A stretch of DNA of 64,000 bases, from contig NW_022145597.1 in the NCBI RefSeq assembly GCF_000002235.5, positions 25,014,923 through 25,078,922 of the forward strand. The letters run 5' to 3'. Under the pieces are notes generated by a model. That model was not told the DNA's origin and ran no database searches. It was given only the letters and a program-made list of their open reading frames with translations. The translations under genes and the position numbers were made by a program. Within the stretch, counting starts at the first letter, position 1. Each line of letters begins with the position of its first letter. The DNA comes from Strongylocentrotus purpuratus (lineage: Eukaryota; Echinodermata; Echinoidea; Camarodonta; Strongylocentrotidae). This document shows positions 24,301-39,300 of this stretch, piece after piece.

Positions 24301-27300
24301 ACAGGATCATCGAGTTGAACTGCAAAAAAAAGAATATTTTTCAAACTTAAGACGTATTCGACAGAATATCTTCCTTAAGTCTCTTAACCGCTGATATTGT
24401 ACCCAAACAGCTAAATTTAGCAATTCGTCTTTCGACGAAACAGACACAATGGAACTTTCATCTTCACATGTAAAATATGTTGTTTCTGTCATGTCCGTAG
24501 GGGCGAACATGAAAGCAGGGGTAGACCTACTCAGGGGCAGATCCAAGACTATTACTAGGGGGACAAGCATGTCAAACACCTAAAGCTATCACAATGAACC
24601 AAAGCGTCATTTGTTTTATTTTCATGAAGGATTTGTTTCTATACATACCAAGAGCACTGCGAATACACATCCGACAAATACGTAAATGGTGTAGTCATCG
24701 TGACGAAGCCAGCAACTGTGAACGTACAAAATAATTGAATACAGTTTTTGTTATGGTTTCAACTTATTCCTTGTATTAACACATTTGTTTAGTGCCACTA
24801 CGATTATCTAAATATAGCTTGGCGAAAATCGGTGTCAGATATTCCAATCCTAATCGAAATACGAGCATGAACCTTGGACCCAAACCTTTAACCTAACCCT
24901 TAAATCGCAACCCAAGCTCTCATCCTATAATTATAATCATGCAAGCATCATTGAAGATGTAAAATCCTTAGATCAAGTGTGGTGGTCGCCATTATCAGAT
25001 GAAGGATTCCCTTGCAAAGGAAAAAATTGTTCATGGTGATAAAGAAGGGAATGATTTTCACCATAAGGATTCATCAAAATTGTTATATGTGGTATTCCAC
25101 TCTCTGTCTCTCACTCTCTGTCCCCCACCCTTCTTTCTCTATCTCTAGTTTATCTTTCTGTATGTTTGCGTGCGTGAATGTGTGTGTGTCTATCTTCCTC
25201 TGTCTCTTTCTCCTTCGCCTCGTTCAAAGGTAGCTTATGCTGTCCTACACGATCGCTATTTTACAAAGAATAGCAACTAAAAGAGACATACTAAAGCATT
25301 TCTTCTTGCATTCATCGGAGTAAACCGCAAGAATAAAACAGAAAACCGAAATCGGGCAAAAAAAGGCAAAAACTTAAAGAATAAAGCGACAAGTAAATAC
25401 AAGTAAAACTTACACTTTAGTAGTGCCATAGCCATCATACAAGACGCCGAAAGAAACTCCAACAACCACTAGCGAGCCTCCTAAAGGGAAAATACATCAC
25501 GATTTAAATCAGGGTTAGTTTTGTGATTATTAGAAAAGAGTTTTAAGACACGTCAAAATATTAGGGCCTCCTGGTAATGTATAACTGTGCACTATGCCTT
25601 GGGGCACAATCAAAGTTTATTTGTAAACTCTAGCATTGACGGATCCAGAGGGCAAAACCGGCCCTAGCGCCTCCCCCCCCCCTCACACGTTTTGGTAATT
25701 CCAGGATACGCCCCTGCTCTATTGTAAGTTTTTTTTAATAAATTAAACTCATGATATAATTGTATTGACCTAGAGTCTATTTCGTTTTGTTTGTTTTGAA
25801 ATAGATCAAGTTTACTTGTAACCACTAGCATTGGCGGGTCCAGGCGGGGGGGGGGGGGGGCGTTAATATGATGTACAATTGTTCCCACGATATCGGCGGA
25901 AGATTTCAAAAGAAACTAGAAATGCAATCGTGTCTGAACGATGTGCGTGCAATGACGCCATGTTTCTACGTGTCAAACGAAAGAGCTTCTCTCGGACTAT
26001 CCAGAGCAATATGTACGAAGTCTGTAGCTTCTGTGATATTGGAGATAGGTAGGGCGAAAGAAAGGCCTCAACAGTGACCTTGATGGGATGGTAGTGACTA
26101 TACCTACGAAGTTTGAAAGAAATTGGGATAGGGGAAAGAACCTAGAAAGGGCTCGCAAGCACTGCGTGCAAAAACCAATGGGATTTGGTGCATGTTCGTC
26201 ATTGCAATGAAGATCGTTCTGGGGGCCAAAAGCGTGAACCCGATATGCCCCATAGACAATGCGTGTAATGCATGGGCGGAAAACGTACAGGATCTGTTTT
26301 ATGACCGGAGTTAAATTGTTTTTTCTCTCTCTCTTCAAGTCTCTTTATGGGCCGTATTTGGTATCATTAGAAATAGAATTTCATGGTTGTTATTGTAAAC
26401 CACTTTTTTTTTTCCTATGATAATCCTATCGAAACACGTGATGTAAAATAGTTTTATAGGACAAAATGGCGTCTTAAATGGCCCCCTTGACCAATTTCAA
26501 AAATCCGGCCAAGAGGTGCCCTGCGTATTGGAACTCGGCATGTCACTGCAAATTTTCAAGGAAAAAAAAAGACGTTTAAGGGGCGAAAAGCAGTCTGAAA
26601 AAATGACGTCATAGCCGATACGTGTTAGATTCGGGCGGAAACTCGGCGGAATTCGTAAAGTGACCTTTGTTCAAATGCAATTTACTCACAATTTTCTGTG
26701 TGAACATATACTGTACTTGGTATCATGCGAAAGGGCACTTCATTGCAGTCAGTTTGACACCATTGTTATCTCTACCCAATGTATTGCACGCATTAAACGC
26801 GCTATTACGTAATGCATAGTAAATTCATCATTTTGGGCGATAACTTTGCGCTGACATATTCGAATTTTACTAAACTTAGCGAACAGTTGTCACGTATATG
26901 AATACATGTTTCTGCCAAGTTTAATTGATGTAGGTATAACGATCGCCATTTTAGAGCAAGTTGAAGTTATTTCGGAATTTTCTTGAAAATGGCGAATTTG
27001 GAGGGCAATTTTCTCAAATTTGGTCAGTGATAGGGTATATAATTTTGTATATGGCTGGAAAGGGCATATCTTCAAGTATCTAAATCCAAAAAAGGGTACG
27101 GGTTTGCCAAGCCATTATGGAGATACGGCCACAGAGAGAAAGCCAATTCCCAGAACTTTAGAGGGCGCTATTTATGTTTTGCATAGCCATTGGAGCGTGA
27201 AATTTGGCATGGGTATGTGCAATTATAAGATAAAGATACTGTGAGATTTAAATACAAAACGGAATTTATATGAGAAAGTTATGGCAGTTTTAGATTATTT

Positions 27301-30300
27301 AGGGGTCCATTTTTCAAGAACTTGAGAGATTTTTGACGGAGTCGGTTTTAGATTTGAATTTCGAGTATGAAGATGGCATTTTGAAGGGCAGGTTATGTGT
27401 CGCAGATGAAAGAACATCTCTCAGACTATCTAGAGGAATTTGTTAGAAGTTTGTAGGATCTAGGATATTGGAGATAGGAAGGAAGATATAAAGGCCTTAA
27501 AATGGACCAGAAACGGACAAAATGGCGCCTAGACGGTCATGCATGAGTGATTTTGAAAATCGAAAAAGTAGGTGACCTTGATGAGATGCTAGAGATGATG
27601 CCTACGAAATTTGGAAGGAAATGGATATGATGAAGGCACCTAACTGGGAATAACAAGCACTACGTGCAAAACGAATGTGATTTTCGGACGATAAGGAATA
27701 TACTAAGGAGAATATTAATGGGGCAGAATGTGAACGAAAACAAGGCAATGACGAAGGTTCGTCATTGCAACTAGTAATGCAATCGTGTCACAACGATGTG
27801 CGTGCAATGACGCCATGTTTCTACGTGTCAAACGAAGGAGCTACTCTCGGAATATCCAGAGCAATATGTAAGAAGTCTGTAGCTTCTGTGATAGTGGAGA
27901 TAGGTAGGGCGAAAGAAAGGTCACCAAAACGGCCAGAAACGAAAAAAATGGTGCCTTGACGGTCACGCATGAGGGTTTCCGGAGAACGAAGAATTTAGTG
28001 ACCTTGAAAGAATGCTAGAGACTACGCCTACGAATTTTGAAGGGAATTGGAGTAGAGGAAGGGATCTAGAAAGGGCTCGCAAGCACTGCGTGCAAAACCA
28101 ATAGGATTTGTTGCATGATGAACATGTTGCGACGCGTGCTTTGGCACGAACGGCCGCCCATACTAACACAACCGAATAACAGTCTTAAAAATGACGTCAT
28201 AGCCGATACGTGTTATAATTGGGCGGAAACTCGGCGGAATTCGTATAGTGACCCTTGTTCAAATGTGATTTACTTACAATTTTCTGTGTGAACATATACC
28301 ATACTTGGTATCATTCGAAAGGGCACTTCATTGCGGTTAGTTTAAAACCATTGTTATCTCCGTGCAATGTATTGCACGCATTAAACGCGCTATTACGTAA
28401 TGCATAGTAAATTCATCATTTTTGGCGATAACTTTGCGCTGACATATTTAAATTTTACTAAACTTTGCAAATAGTTGTCACGTACATGGATACATATGTC
28501 TACCAAGTTTTATTGATGTAGGTACAAAGATCGCCATTTTAGAGCAAGTTGAAGTTATTTTGGAATTTTCTTGAAAATGGCGAATTTAGAGGGCATTTTT
28601 CTCAAAGTTGGTCAGTGATAGGGTATATAATTTTGTATATGGCTGGAAAGGGCATATCTTCAAGTATCTAAATCCAAAAAAGGGTACGGGTTTGTAAGCC
28701 ATAATGGAGATACGGCCACAGAAAGAAAGCCAATTCCCAGAACTTTAGAGGGCGCTATTTATGTTTTTGCAAAGCCATTGGAGCGTGAAATTTTGCATGG
28801 CTATGTGCAATTATGAGATAAAGATACTGTAAGATTTATATACAAAGGTGAATTTATATGAGAAAGTTAAGGCAGTTTTAGATTATTTAGGGGTCAATTT
28901 TTCAAGAATTTGAGAGATTTTTGACGGAGTCGGTTTCAGATTTGAATTTTGAGTACGAAGATGGCATTTTGAAGGGCAGGTTATGTGTCGCAGATGAAAG
29001 AACATCTCTCAGACTATCTAGAGGAATTTGTTAGAAGTTTGTAGGATCTAGGATATTGGAGATAGGAAGGAAGATATAAAGGCCTTAAAATGGACCAGAA
29101 ACGGACAAAATGGCGCCTAGACGGTCATGCATGAGTGATTTCGAAAATCGAAAAAGTAGGTGACCTTGATGAGATGCTAGAGATGATGCCTACGAAATTT
29201 GGAAGGAAATGGATATGATGAAGGCACCTAACTGGGAATAACAAGCACTACGTGCAAAACGAATGTGATTTTCGGACGATAAGGAATATACTAAGGAGAA
29301 TATTAATGGGGCAGAATGTGAACGAAAACAAGGCAATGACGAAGGTTCGTCATTGCAACTAGTAATGCAATCGTGTCACAACGATGTGCGTGCAATGACG
29401 CCATGTTTCTACGTGTCAAACGAAGGAGCTACTCTCGGAATATCCAGAGCAATATGTAAGAAGTCTGTAGCTTCTGTGATAGTGGAGATAGGTAGGGCGA
29501 AAGAAAGGTCACCAAAACGGCCAGAAACGAAAAAAATGGTGCCTTGACGGTCACGCATGAGGGTTTCCGGAGAACGAAGAATTTAGTGACCTTGAAAGAA
29601 TGCTAGAGACTACGCCTACGAATTTTGAAGGGAATTGGAGTAGAGGAAGGGATCTAGAAAGGGCTCGCAAGCACTGCGTGCAAAACCAATAGGATTTGTT
29701 GCATGATGAACATGTTGCGACGCGTGCTTTGGCACGAACGGCCGCCCATACTAACACAACCGAATAACAGTCTTAAAAATGACGTCATAGCCGATACGTG
29801 TTATAATTGGGCGGAAACTCGGCGGAATTCGTATAGTGACCCTTGTTCAAATGTGATTTACTTACAATTTTCTGTGTGAACATATACCATACTTGGTATC
29901 ATTCGAAAGGGCACTTCATTGCGGTTAGTTTAAAACCATTGTTATCTCCGTGCAATGTATTGCACGCATTAAACGCGCTATTACGTAATGCATAGTAAAT
30001 TCATCATTTTTGGCGATAACTTTGCGCTGACATATTTAAATTTTACTAAACTTTGCAAATAGTTGTCACGTACATGGATACATATGTCTACCAAGTTTTA
30101 TTGATGTAGGTACAAAGATCGCCATTTTAGAGCAAGTTGAAGTTATTTTGGAATTTTCTTGAAAATGGCGAATTTAGAGGGCATTTTTCTCAAAGTTGGT
30201 CAGTGATAGGGTATATAATTTTGTATATGGCTGGAAAGGGCATATCTTCAAGTATCTAAATCCAAAAAAGGGTACGGGTTTGTAAGCCATAATGGAGATA

Positions 30301-33300
30301 CGGCCACAGAAAGAAAGCCAATTCCCAGAACTTTAGAGGGCGCTATTTATGTTTTTGCAAAGCCATTGGAGCGTGAAATTTTGCATGGCTATGTGCAATT
30401 ATGAGATAAAGATACTGTAAGATTTATATACAAAGGTGAATTTATATGAGAAAGTTAAGGCAGTTTTAGATTATTTAGGGGTCAATTTTTCAAGAATTTG
30501 AGAGATTTTTGACGGAGTCGGTTTCAGATTTGAATTTTGAGTACGAAGATGGCATTTTGAAGGGCAGGTTATACGTCGCAGATTAAAGAACATCTCTTAG
30601 ACTATTTAGATGAATTTGTTAAAAGTTTGTAGGATCTAGGATAGTGGAGATAGGAAGGAAGAAAGAAAGGCCTTAAAATGGACCAGAAACGGACAAAATG
30701 GCGCCTGGATGGTTATGCATGAGCGATTTCGACAATCGAAGAATGTAGTGACCTTGATGAGATGTTAGAGACTATGCCTATGAAATTTGAAAGGAAAAGG
30801 ACATGAGGAAAGCACCTAACTAGGAATAACAAACACTACGTGCAAAACGAATGGGATTCCGGACGACAAGAAGAAGAAGAGGAAGACTAGAAATGCAATC
30901 GTGTCACAACGATGTGCGTGCAATGACGCCGTGTTTCTACGTGTCAAACGAAGGAGCTACTCTCGGACTATCCAGAGCAATATGAAAGAAGTCTGTAGCT
31001 TCTGTGATAGTGGAGATAGTTAGGGCGAAAGAAAGGTCACCAAAACGGCCCGAAACGGAAACATTGGTGTCTGGACGGTCACGCATGAGGGTTTCCGGAG
31101 AACGAAGAATTTAGTGACCTTGAAGGAATGCTAGAGACTACGCCTACGAATTTTGAAGGGAATTGGAGTAGAGGAAGGGATCTAGAAAGGGCTCGCAAGC
31201 ACTGCGTGCAAAACCAATATGACTTGGTGCATGATGAACATGTTACGACGCGTGCTTTGGCACGAACGGCCGCCCATACTAACACAACCGAATAGCAGTC
31301 TTAACAAATGACGTCATGGAAACTCGGCGGAATTCGTACTTGTTCAAATGTGATTTACTCACAATTTTGTGCGTGAACATATACCATACTTGGTATCATT
31401 CGAAAGGGCACTTCAGTGCGGTCAGTTTGACACCATTGTCATCTGCGCAAAACGTACTGCACGCATCAAACGCGCTAATACGTAAAGCATAGTAAATTCA
31501 TCATTTTTGGCGATAACTTGGCGAATAGGGCATTACAATTTACCAAACTTAGCAGACAGTTGTCACGTATATGGATACATGTGTCTGCCAAGTTTCATTG
31601 ATGTAGGTATAAAGATCGCCGGTTTAGAGCAAGCTGAAGTTATTTCTCAATTTTCTTGAAAATGGCGAATTTGGAGGGCAATTTTCTCATATTTGGTCAG
31701 TTATAGGGTATATAATTTTGTATATGGCTGGAAAGGGCATATCTTCAAGTATCTAAATCCAAAAAAGGGTACGGGTTTGCCAAGCCATTATGGAGATACG
31801 GCCACAGAGAGAAAGCCAATTCCCAGAACTTTAGAGGGCGCTATTTATGTTTTGCATAGCCATTGGAGCGTGAAATTTGGCATGGCTATGTGCAATTATG
31901 AGATAAAGATACTGTGAGATTTAAAAACAAAACGAAATTTATATGAGAAAGTTATGGCAGTTTTAGATTATTTAGGGGTCAAATTTTCGAGAATTTGAGA
32001 GATTTTTGATGGAGTCGGTTTCAGATTTGAATTTTGAGTACGAAGATGGCATTTTGAAGGTCAGGTTACACGTCGCAGATGAAAGAACATCTCTTAGACT
32101 ATCTAGAGGAATTTGTTAGAAGGTTGTAGGATCTAGGATAGTTGAGATAGGAAGGAAGAAAGAAAGGCCTTAAAATGGACCAGACACGGACAAAATGGCG
32201 CCTGGACGGTTATGCATGAGTGATTTCGAGAATCGAAAAATGTAGTGACCTTGATAAGATGTTAGAGACTATGCCTATGAAATTTGAAAGGAAAAGGACA
32301 TGAGGAAAGCACCTAACTAGGAATAACAAGCACTACGTGCAAAATGAATGGGATTCCGGACGACAAGAAGAACTAAGAATATTAATAAGAAGAATGTGAA
32401 CGAAAACAAGGCAATGACGAAGGGTCGTCATTGCAATAACTAGCGCGTAAATTACAAGCGGCCGACTGTTTCATTTACAAGCATGTCAATTTCAACGGCT
32501 TGCAGGATGAACGCGTTAAGCGGGGGAACAAAAATTTATAAATGATTTTTCGCGCGACGAAAAAATGACCGCGCTCATGTCATGAATATTCAATAGCAAA
32601 AAAGCCCATCACAGAACCTGTCCCATGAAAATGCCTTTGTGTAGAAAATGGGAAACTAAAAGTGGGTCAGATCGAAGTGTGTCAGGTGGGTCAATCTTGT
32701 ACAAAATCATCCAAAATGTCGGAACCTGAACGCACCTCGACATCGAGATCGAAGACAGTTCTAGTAGTGATAGGGGAAACGACGATGGGGAGTGAGGAGT
32801 GCACAGTTTGAAAAAATTGAAAAAGAGAATGAACTCGGTGACGGTGATGATGGCCGCAGAGGCAGAGCTGCAGCTGCACTACCGCAAGCCTACCAGCCTG
32901 AACCCGAGGCAAGAGAAACGGGGCGAAAGAGGGTGACGGTGCCGTTGGTGTGAAAGGAGCGGGAATAGATTTTACCAGACTTGATCCGAATGATAGAGAG
33001 AATTGGTGAGTTTGGGGAAAATATGGATATCAATTAAATACATGGCATGGACTGTAGACCTTTAAATGTGTATTCAATACTTTATTTCCCCATTTATTCT
33101 ACAATCGGTCGCCGTGGCTGGTGGGCTGGCATAGAGAGCAACATCGCGCCGGATCGTGGCAATATGTCATTGCCGTCGGCCATGCCCAACGGACTGAGCA
33201 TCTAGCATGCTACTTTTGGTAAATTTTACTTCCAGCGCTAGCCGAGATGACGATTGGCATTCTTCTTTATCGCTAAATATTTGTTATTGTTTTGTTGGTT

Positions 33301-36300
33301 TGGTTGTCAGTATGGAAGAATAAGATATTTGGAGTCCCTAAAAGTATGTTTGTTATTGATACCATTTTCAGGAAACCGATATATAAACAAAGACGCGCAG
33401 GGGACTGTACTCAAGCACAATCTCATCAAACACTGCAGTGTGTCTGTGTGTTCTGTGTGTGCTCTCTCCCTATATTAATGTCACAAGAAAGAGCTTCTCT
33501 CGCTCTCCGTTTTTTCGGGTTGATGCGGTACGGTGAAAGGCTGCTCGAAAATCTCTCGTTATTCTTTTCCTATTTGAGTAAGCTGCTAGAAAGTTATATA
33601 TTCATCATCTCCATGTCATTAGCTTTTTTTTAGATGTGTAATTATTCCTATTTAGGGTTGCTTGGTATATTTTACTTAAATACGCTATACCTACCCCAAG
33701 CAAAGAGACTCAACCATCCGATATGTAGAGGCTTGAAGCCCACGGCAGTTGTACGATAGAGGAATACGCCCTCTATCATCGTCCAAGCGAGAGCGGAGGT
33801 GAAGAGGTAATGGAGAGTGACGGCAATGGTCTTGCAAATTATCTGTAACAAGAATAAAAGTACAATGAAATCCATTAAATGTCAATCATTAAATGGAGGC
33901 AAACATTCATGTATAAGTAACAAATTAGGATACCAGTACAATGCAATAAATACTTTCCATTTTTTACAGCTTCCAGCTTTTACATTTATATTTCTAATAT
34001 AAGAAGTAATTAGGAGTGACGGAAATGGTCTTGCAGATAATCTTTAAGACATGGAAGATTGCCACAAATGAATGATGATCCAGTACTGGTGATTTAGGAA
34101 ACTAATATTATTCTAAATTCCCTTTCTCTGATAATGAACCCAATGATTAAGTTTTATATTATTGATAGAGAAAATAGAAAAAAACCTTTGCACCTCGGAG
34201 TTATCGTCTACCCACATGATTTACCTAGTTTTCAAATGATTGGGGAATTGTAAGTAATAACGTATGTCAAGATTGTCAAGATATGCGGAGCATATTACAA
34301 CAAAATATTGTAAAGTATAGCTCCTCGGTGATCTTTCCTGTTTGTTTTGATACCTTACTAGTTAATATACCCCTCGACTTCGTCTAGAGGCACAGTACAG
34401 TCTCGAGACAACCTTGGACAAAAGTTTAAACCGTGCCCCTCATTACAATATTTGTATACCAAAGCGCCTAAAGAATAACTCCTAACTTACCCCCCCCCCC
34501 CACTCCGTGAACGGAGGGATACCATGCGTGTTCCCAAACTCTCCTGCTCGTAACAAGAGAAAAAAAGGTTTACCCGTATTGACTTTACACATCGGACTTT
34601 TGCTGAAAAGGGGGATGCTGAAAAAGGCTCGTATAACAAAAGAAAAAGGTCTACCCGTGTTGACTTCACACACCGAAATTTTGCTGAAAAGGGGGGGGGG
34701 GGGGGGGGGTCGCTGGGAACACGCATATGCCTCCCCTAAATAACACTAAGTGGGGGGGGGGCGGGTAACTTACCACATTCCAAGTCATCTCTGCCATAGT
34801 CATGAAGAGAAGCTGACCCAAGGCTGTCGAGATGGCTAGGTTCATGTGGATCTGAATCTTTAGAAGCTTCCAGGTGCTGTATGAAACAGATAACAATTAG
34901 ATTATTATCTTAACTAGTTGGTGGTAATTATTATTTCGTCCCAACTTCCGTCATTCCTGGTCCAATTTTTACCCCTTTCAACTTATCTCAAATTTAACTT
35001 TACATTGGATAAGATAAATTGTAAGATAACTAGAAAATGACCCTAACCTTATACTTTGGACGGAATAATACCCGGAGCAATTGTCGCAGGGCCTAATATC
35101 GTATCAAAAAATGATTTTTCTAAATTTAGGAGAAAAGGCAAAATTTCACAAAACCGTCGTAAGCTCAAGTTCATCGACATCCAATAGAACCCGTCCAGTA
35201 AATACACACGTTTCAACTGGAGTTCGGCACACCTGTACTTGAAACGATGCCCTGGTTTATACTTACCCAGTGGCAAAGTAAATACAAATGGCCACCGTGA
35301 GGGACAAAACGGACAGCGCCCCCATGACTCTAGACAGATAACTCTGTATGACTGCGTGTATCCCTTGAGGAGGCTGCAAGGACGAACACATAACACAATT
35401 TTATACGTCATGATAATAATAACAATGATAATGATAATGATAATTATAACAAATAAATATATTAATAATGATAATAATAACAATGATACTGACAAATAAT
35501 AATGATGATGAAATAAATAATGATAAGAAATAGAAGAAGAAGAAGAATGATAAAAAAAATAATTATAATAATGATAACAACAAGAAAAACAACGATGATG
35601 AGATATAGGTACAATATTTCATGGGAATGTTATCATCATAACAAAGAAATTCGATTAGATAATTAAAACTAAATGTTTTCGCTTTGTTTTAAATTGATTT
35701 GTTTAAAGTTAAATGGGGCGAGTGCTAATTGAGATTTCAAGCAATGAATCTACGAACAGGCATGCCATTGATGACCAGATTTTTCCACAGGTGCATAATG
35801 CAATGAACATTTTCGTGCTATTGTTCGTTACAGCCGCTGATTTATGTCCAGGTCTTGTGCTACGTACATTCACTTAACATTCGGTATTTGCTTCGCAAGA
35901 TCGTGGAATTGTCTCCTTGACTATCACGGAAAACCTGGCTTTCATTTCCGACCATTTCACGTCTCCTTGACTAATCACAAGACCATTTAAAGCTGCAGAC
36001 CTGAATTGGACAAGCTCCAAACTTCAATGAATTGTGGATCTTGAAGTGAAGTTTCAAGCTGGAAAACCATTTTTGGATTGATGTTGGATCATTTTATAAG
36101 GTAAGGGTAAAGTAAGATATTTATTCATCAACATCTCACAACTAACAGCTGAATTGCATGCATGATTTACGGATATTTGGTTTAAATATATTTTAAAAAA
36201 AACATCATATTTACAATTCATTATTTGACAATAATTCGACGAAAAAACTCAGTAAAACTCAGAAAAGGAAGAAATGTGGAGCAGGAAAATAAGGAGAAAA

Positions 36301-39300
36301 GGAAAGGAAAGTTGAGGGGGAGAAAGTGGAGAGAGAAGGGGAGAAGAGAAGGGAAGGGAGAGTGAGGGAGAGGGAGTGGAGAGAGAAAGAGAGAGAGGGA
36401 GAGAGTGAGAGAGATGGTGAAAGAAGAACAAAGAGAGAGATGAACACGAACACAGAGCTGGTATATTAAAAATGTAATTGAAAAAAGTTATTTCATCCTA
36501 GTTAGTGGGAATCCACTTCAAAGGAATTGATTAACAAAAAAGTAATTTTGAGGCAAAAGAAAAAATACGTTTCCACATTTACAGGCAACATTCATCTTCA
36601 ATTCACTATTTTGTGTGTTCTAAAACTCCAAGTTCAGGTTTTCAGCATTAGAGTTCAACAGTTTGATAATTTGTGGCATTGCGCTATTTTTATAAACCTA
36701 ATGTCGACAGTGTGAAACTGTGGTCTATCTTAGATGTGGAATTGCTTATCTTGTACGGTATGGGTCACACTTGTGTCTTGATAACTTAATTTGTTTGTAT
36801 CAAACTGAAGAAATAAATGGCTCGCGTCGTACTTGTTGCACTCGGTCACTAAACTGAAGAAACTTCACATTTGGTATTCGGCGAGAGTCGACAGCCTTGC
36901 AAAGAGGCGAGAAACATGGAAAGAGAGAGAGAGATGGGGAAAGCGAGGGCGGGGAGACAGAGAGAGAAAGGGATAAAGAAAGATTATTTATTGAAAAAAG
37001 AGCTATAAACAGAGAGATGGAGACTTAGAGAGAGTGTTTGAGATAGAATACACTAGAAAGAGCGAGCGGGCGAGAAGGGGCGGGGTTATACTTACCTTGG
37101 CCGATAAGAGAACGGCAAAGCTAGTGAGATGAGTACTGCGGCATTGTACCAGGGACGAGTTTGCAAATACCACTTCCATACCAATATTTGACCAGACTCC
37201 AGAACTGTATACAATGTATCAATTAAATGATCAAATGCAATACAAAAATTAAATGGAATCCGTAATATTGTTTGCATCGGGATCAGAAGCATAACTATTA
37301 CTTTGCTCAAGCAGTGAGAAATTTGTACATAACCAGAATTTTGCATTACCCAAAATAATCTTGGTGTCATCAAGTTGAAAAAGGCTTTTCTACCCAATAA
37401 AAGAAGAACCAAAGACATTGTGTCCATGATAACGTTGAAATTGTAGATCTCATGTGCATTCTTTTGGGGGCCACATTGTATATCTTTGTAACTCAAGCAC
37501 AACTGAATCCGAGTTGTTCTGCGTGTAGATGAATCTGGATGTAGAGAACAATGAATCATCCATGCTCGTGTACTTCGACTTTGCCTCCTTAATATTGGCT
37601 TTAATCTACTGTATGAAAGCCAATCAACGCGCTGTATTATTGAGCGCTCGATCGAACAAATCTCAGCACCAGCGCCTCATGTAATTGAGTGCGTAATGAA
37701 TGTTGATGGATTATGTGTTTTTTCATAATGAAAACGAGGATAAACAAGGACGTGACCTTTTCAGTGATAGTTGATTGAGAATGTAATCACAAATCTCGAA
37801 AATCTGGAAAATTGTCAATTTAGTAAACTTTTGCAAAGAGGTTTTCCAAAAAAAGGGCGACTGGCTGGAATTCCGTCCAAGGGAGTGGAGAATGTGAACT
37901 GTAACGGATAGAATCATAACAGAACCCAGGGCCGGGGTTATCTATTGTCAGCGTTTTAATCGGTTACGTTGTGACTGGTATGTGTAGTGTTTTTATAATA
38001 AACGGTTATTATTGAAAGAGAGGAGTCCAGTGTTCATATGATTAGTTTGAAAGCTCAAAATAAGAAGCATTCCTCTAACAGTTAATGTATGTCACTGCCA
38101 TGAAGAGCTGAAGCCCCCCCCCCCCGGTCAAGGGGTGGTTTTTAGGTTGGGGGAATTGTCGGGGTGTAGGGTTACGTATGGGGGTACTACAACTCCTCTA
38201 GACGGTGATTTCCCGGGGAAAATACAACATCGTAAAAGCATTGGACTTACCTTTCGTTAGCGATAAACGCACAATGAATGGCATTTGTTTCGGCCTAAAA
38301 TAGAAACAAAATTCATGGAAATGTAATTATAGCACAGAATTGAAAAGGTAAATTCTACATAAAAATTAAGATATAACGGGCAAAGTGATGCCTACTTCAA
38401 AGGTTTTTTGTAATTTTGATTTAAAAGGGTATTTGCACAAATTGTTCATTTAGTTCTTAGTGAATTAAGGCGTGAAGTAGTAGTTGCACAGGCGTTTTGC
38501 GGCGAAGAACACATTTGGGCTACACTTTCAGTCGTGAATCAAATGTAAAAGGGCAGACACAAAACAGTTCTCGAATGTCATGGGATTTCACTGAAAACGG
38601 AAGAGCGGCTCATGTATTGCCCTTATCAAAAGGCAGTTGGAAGTTTGAGATTTCTAGTAAAATCCGTCAACATAATCAGAAGATAACGTTGAGTATTGGC
38701 CATGCAATTGTTTTGGGAATAAAGCTTTCCAGTCATCTTTGGGAAAGCTTGAATATCTGGTAAAGAAGAATTAACATTACATGTACCTTGACTTTGAGCA
38801 TTAATGAAAATGATGAAACATTGACTCAATAAATCTTTGAGAAAGTCATACAGAGTGAAGAGCATAACATATAGTAATACGCAGGCTTGTATGGGAGTTC
38901 ACAAACAGGCAACATGTAAACATGTAGCAAGGAAACCAAAATTCCAATTTGTATTTTACCTGACTACAACTGAACCTCCTATTTAAGACTACGTCGAATG
39001 TCAACTCACCGTTAGATCCACGGCGAAGTCAATGATCACGGAGCCATTGAGATCAATGCTTGTATTGCCATTCTCGATGTCGATGATCATCACCAAGCTG
39101 ATGACGTGTAGTTGGTTGTCTGAGGAGTCGATATCGTTTTGCAGGACGTTGGTGGCCCCGCCAACAACGTCGTTTTGGTCCATTGATTCGAAATTTACTT
39201 GCGCTGAAATGGGAATGGGAAAACAAAAATTTGACGTATAACCACCGCCATCATTAAAGTGTACCAATCATCTTAAAATAATTTATGTTCGGCTAGAATG

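Noticed and set aside
27020..27244. 74-codon frame in array units 1 and 4
   Set aside because: Broken by a 2-base loss in units 2 and 3; no domain.
35049..35495. 148-codon minus-strand frame over exon 13
   Set aside because: Different frame from the TM1 exon; most of it is microsatellite and intron.
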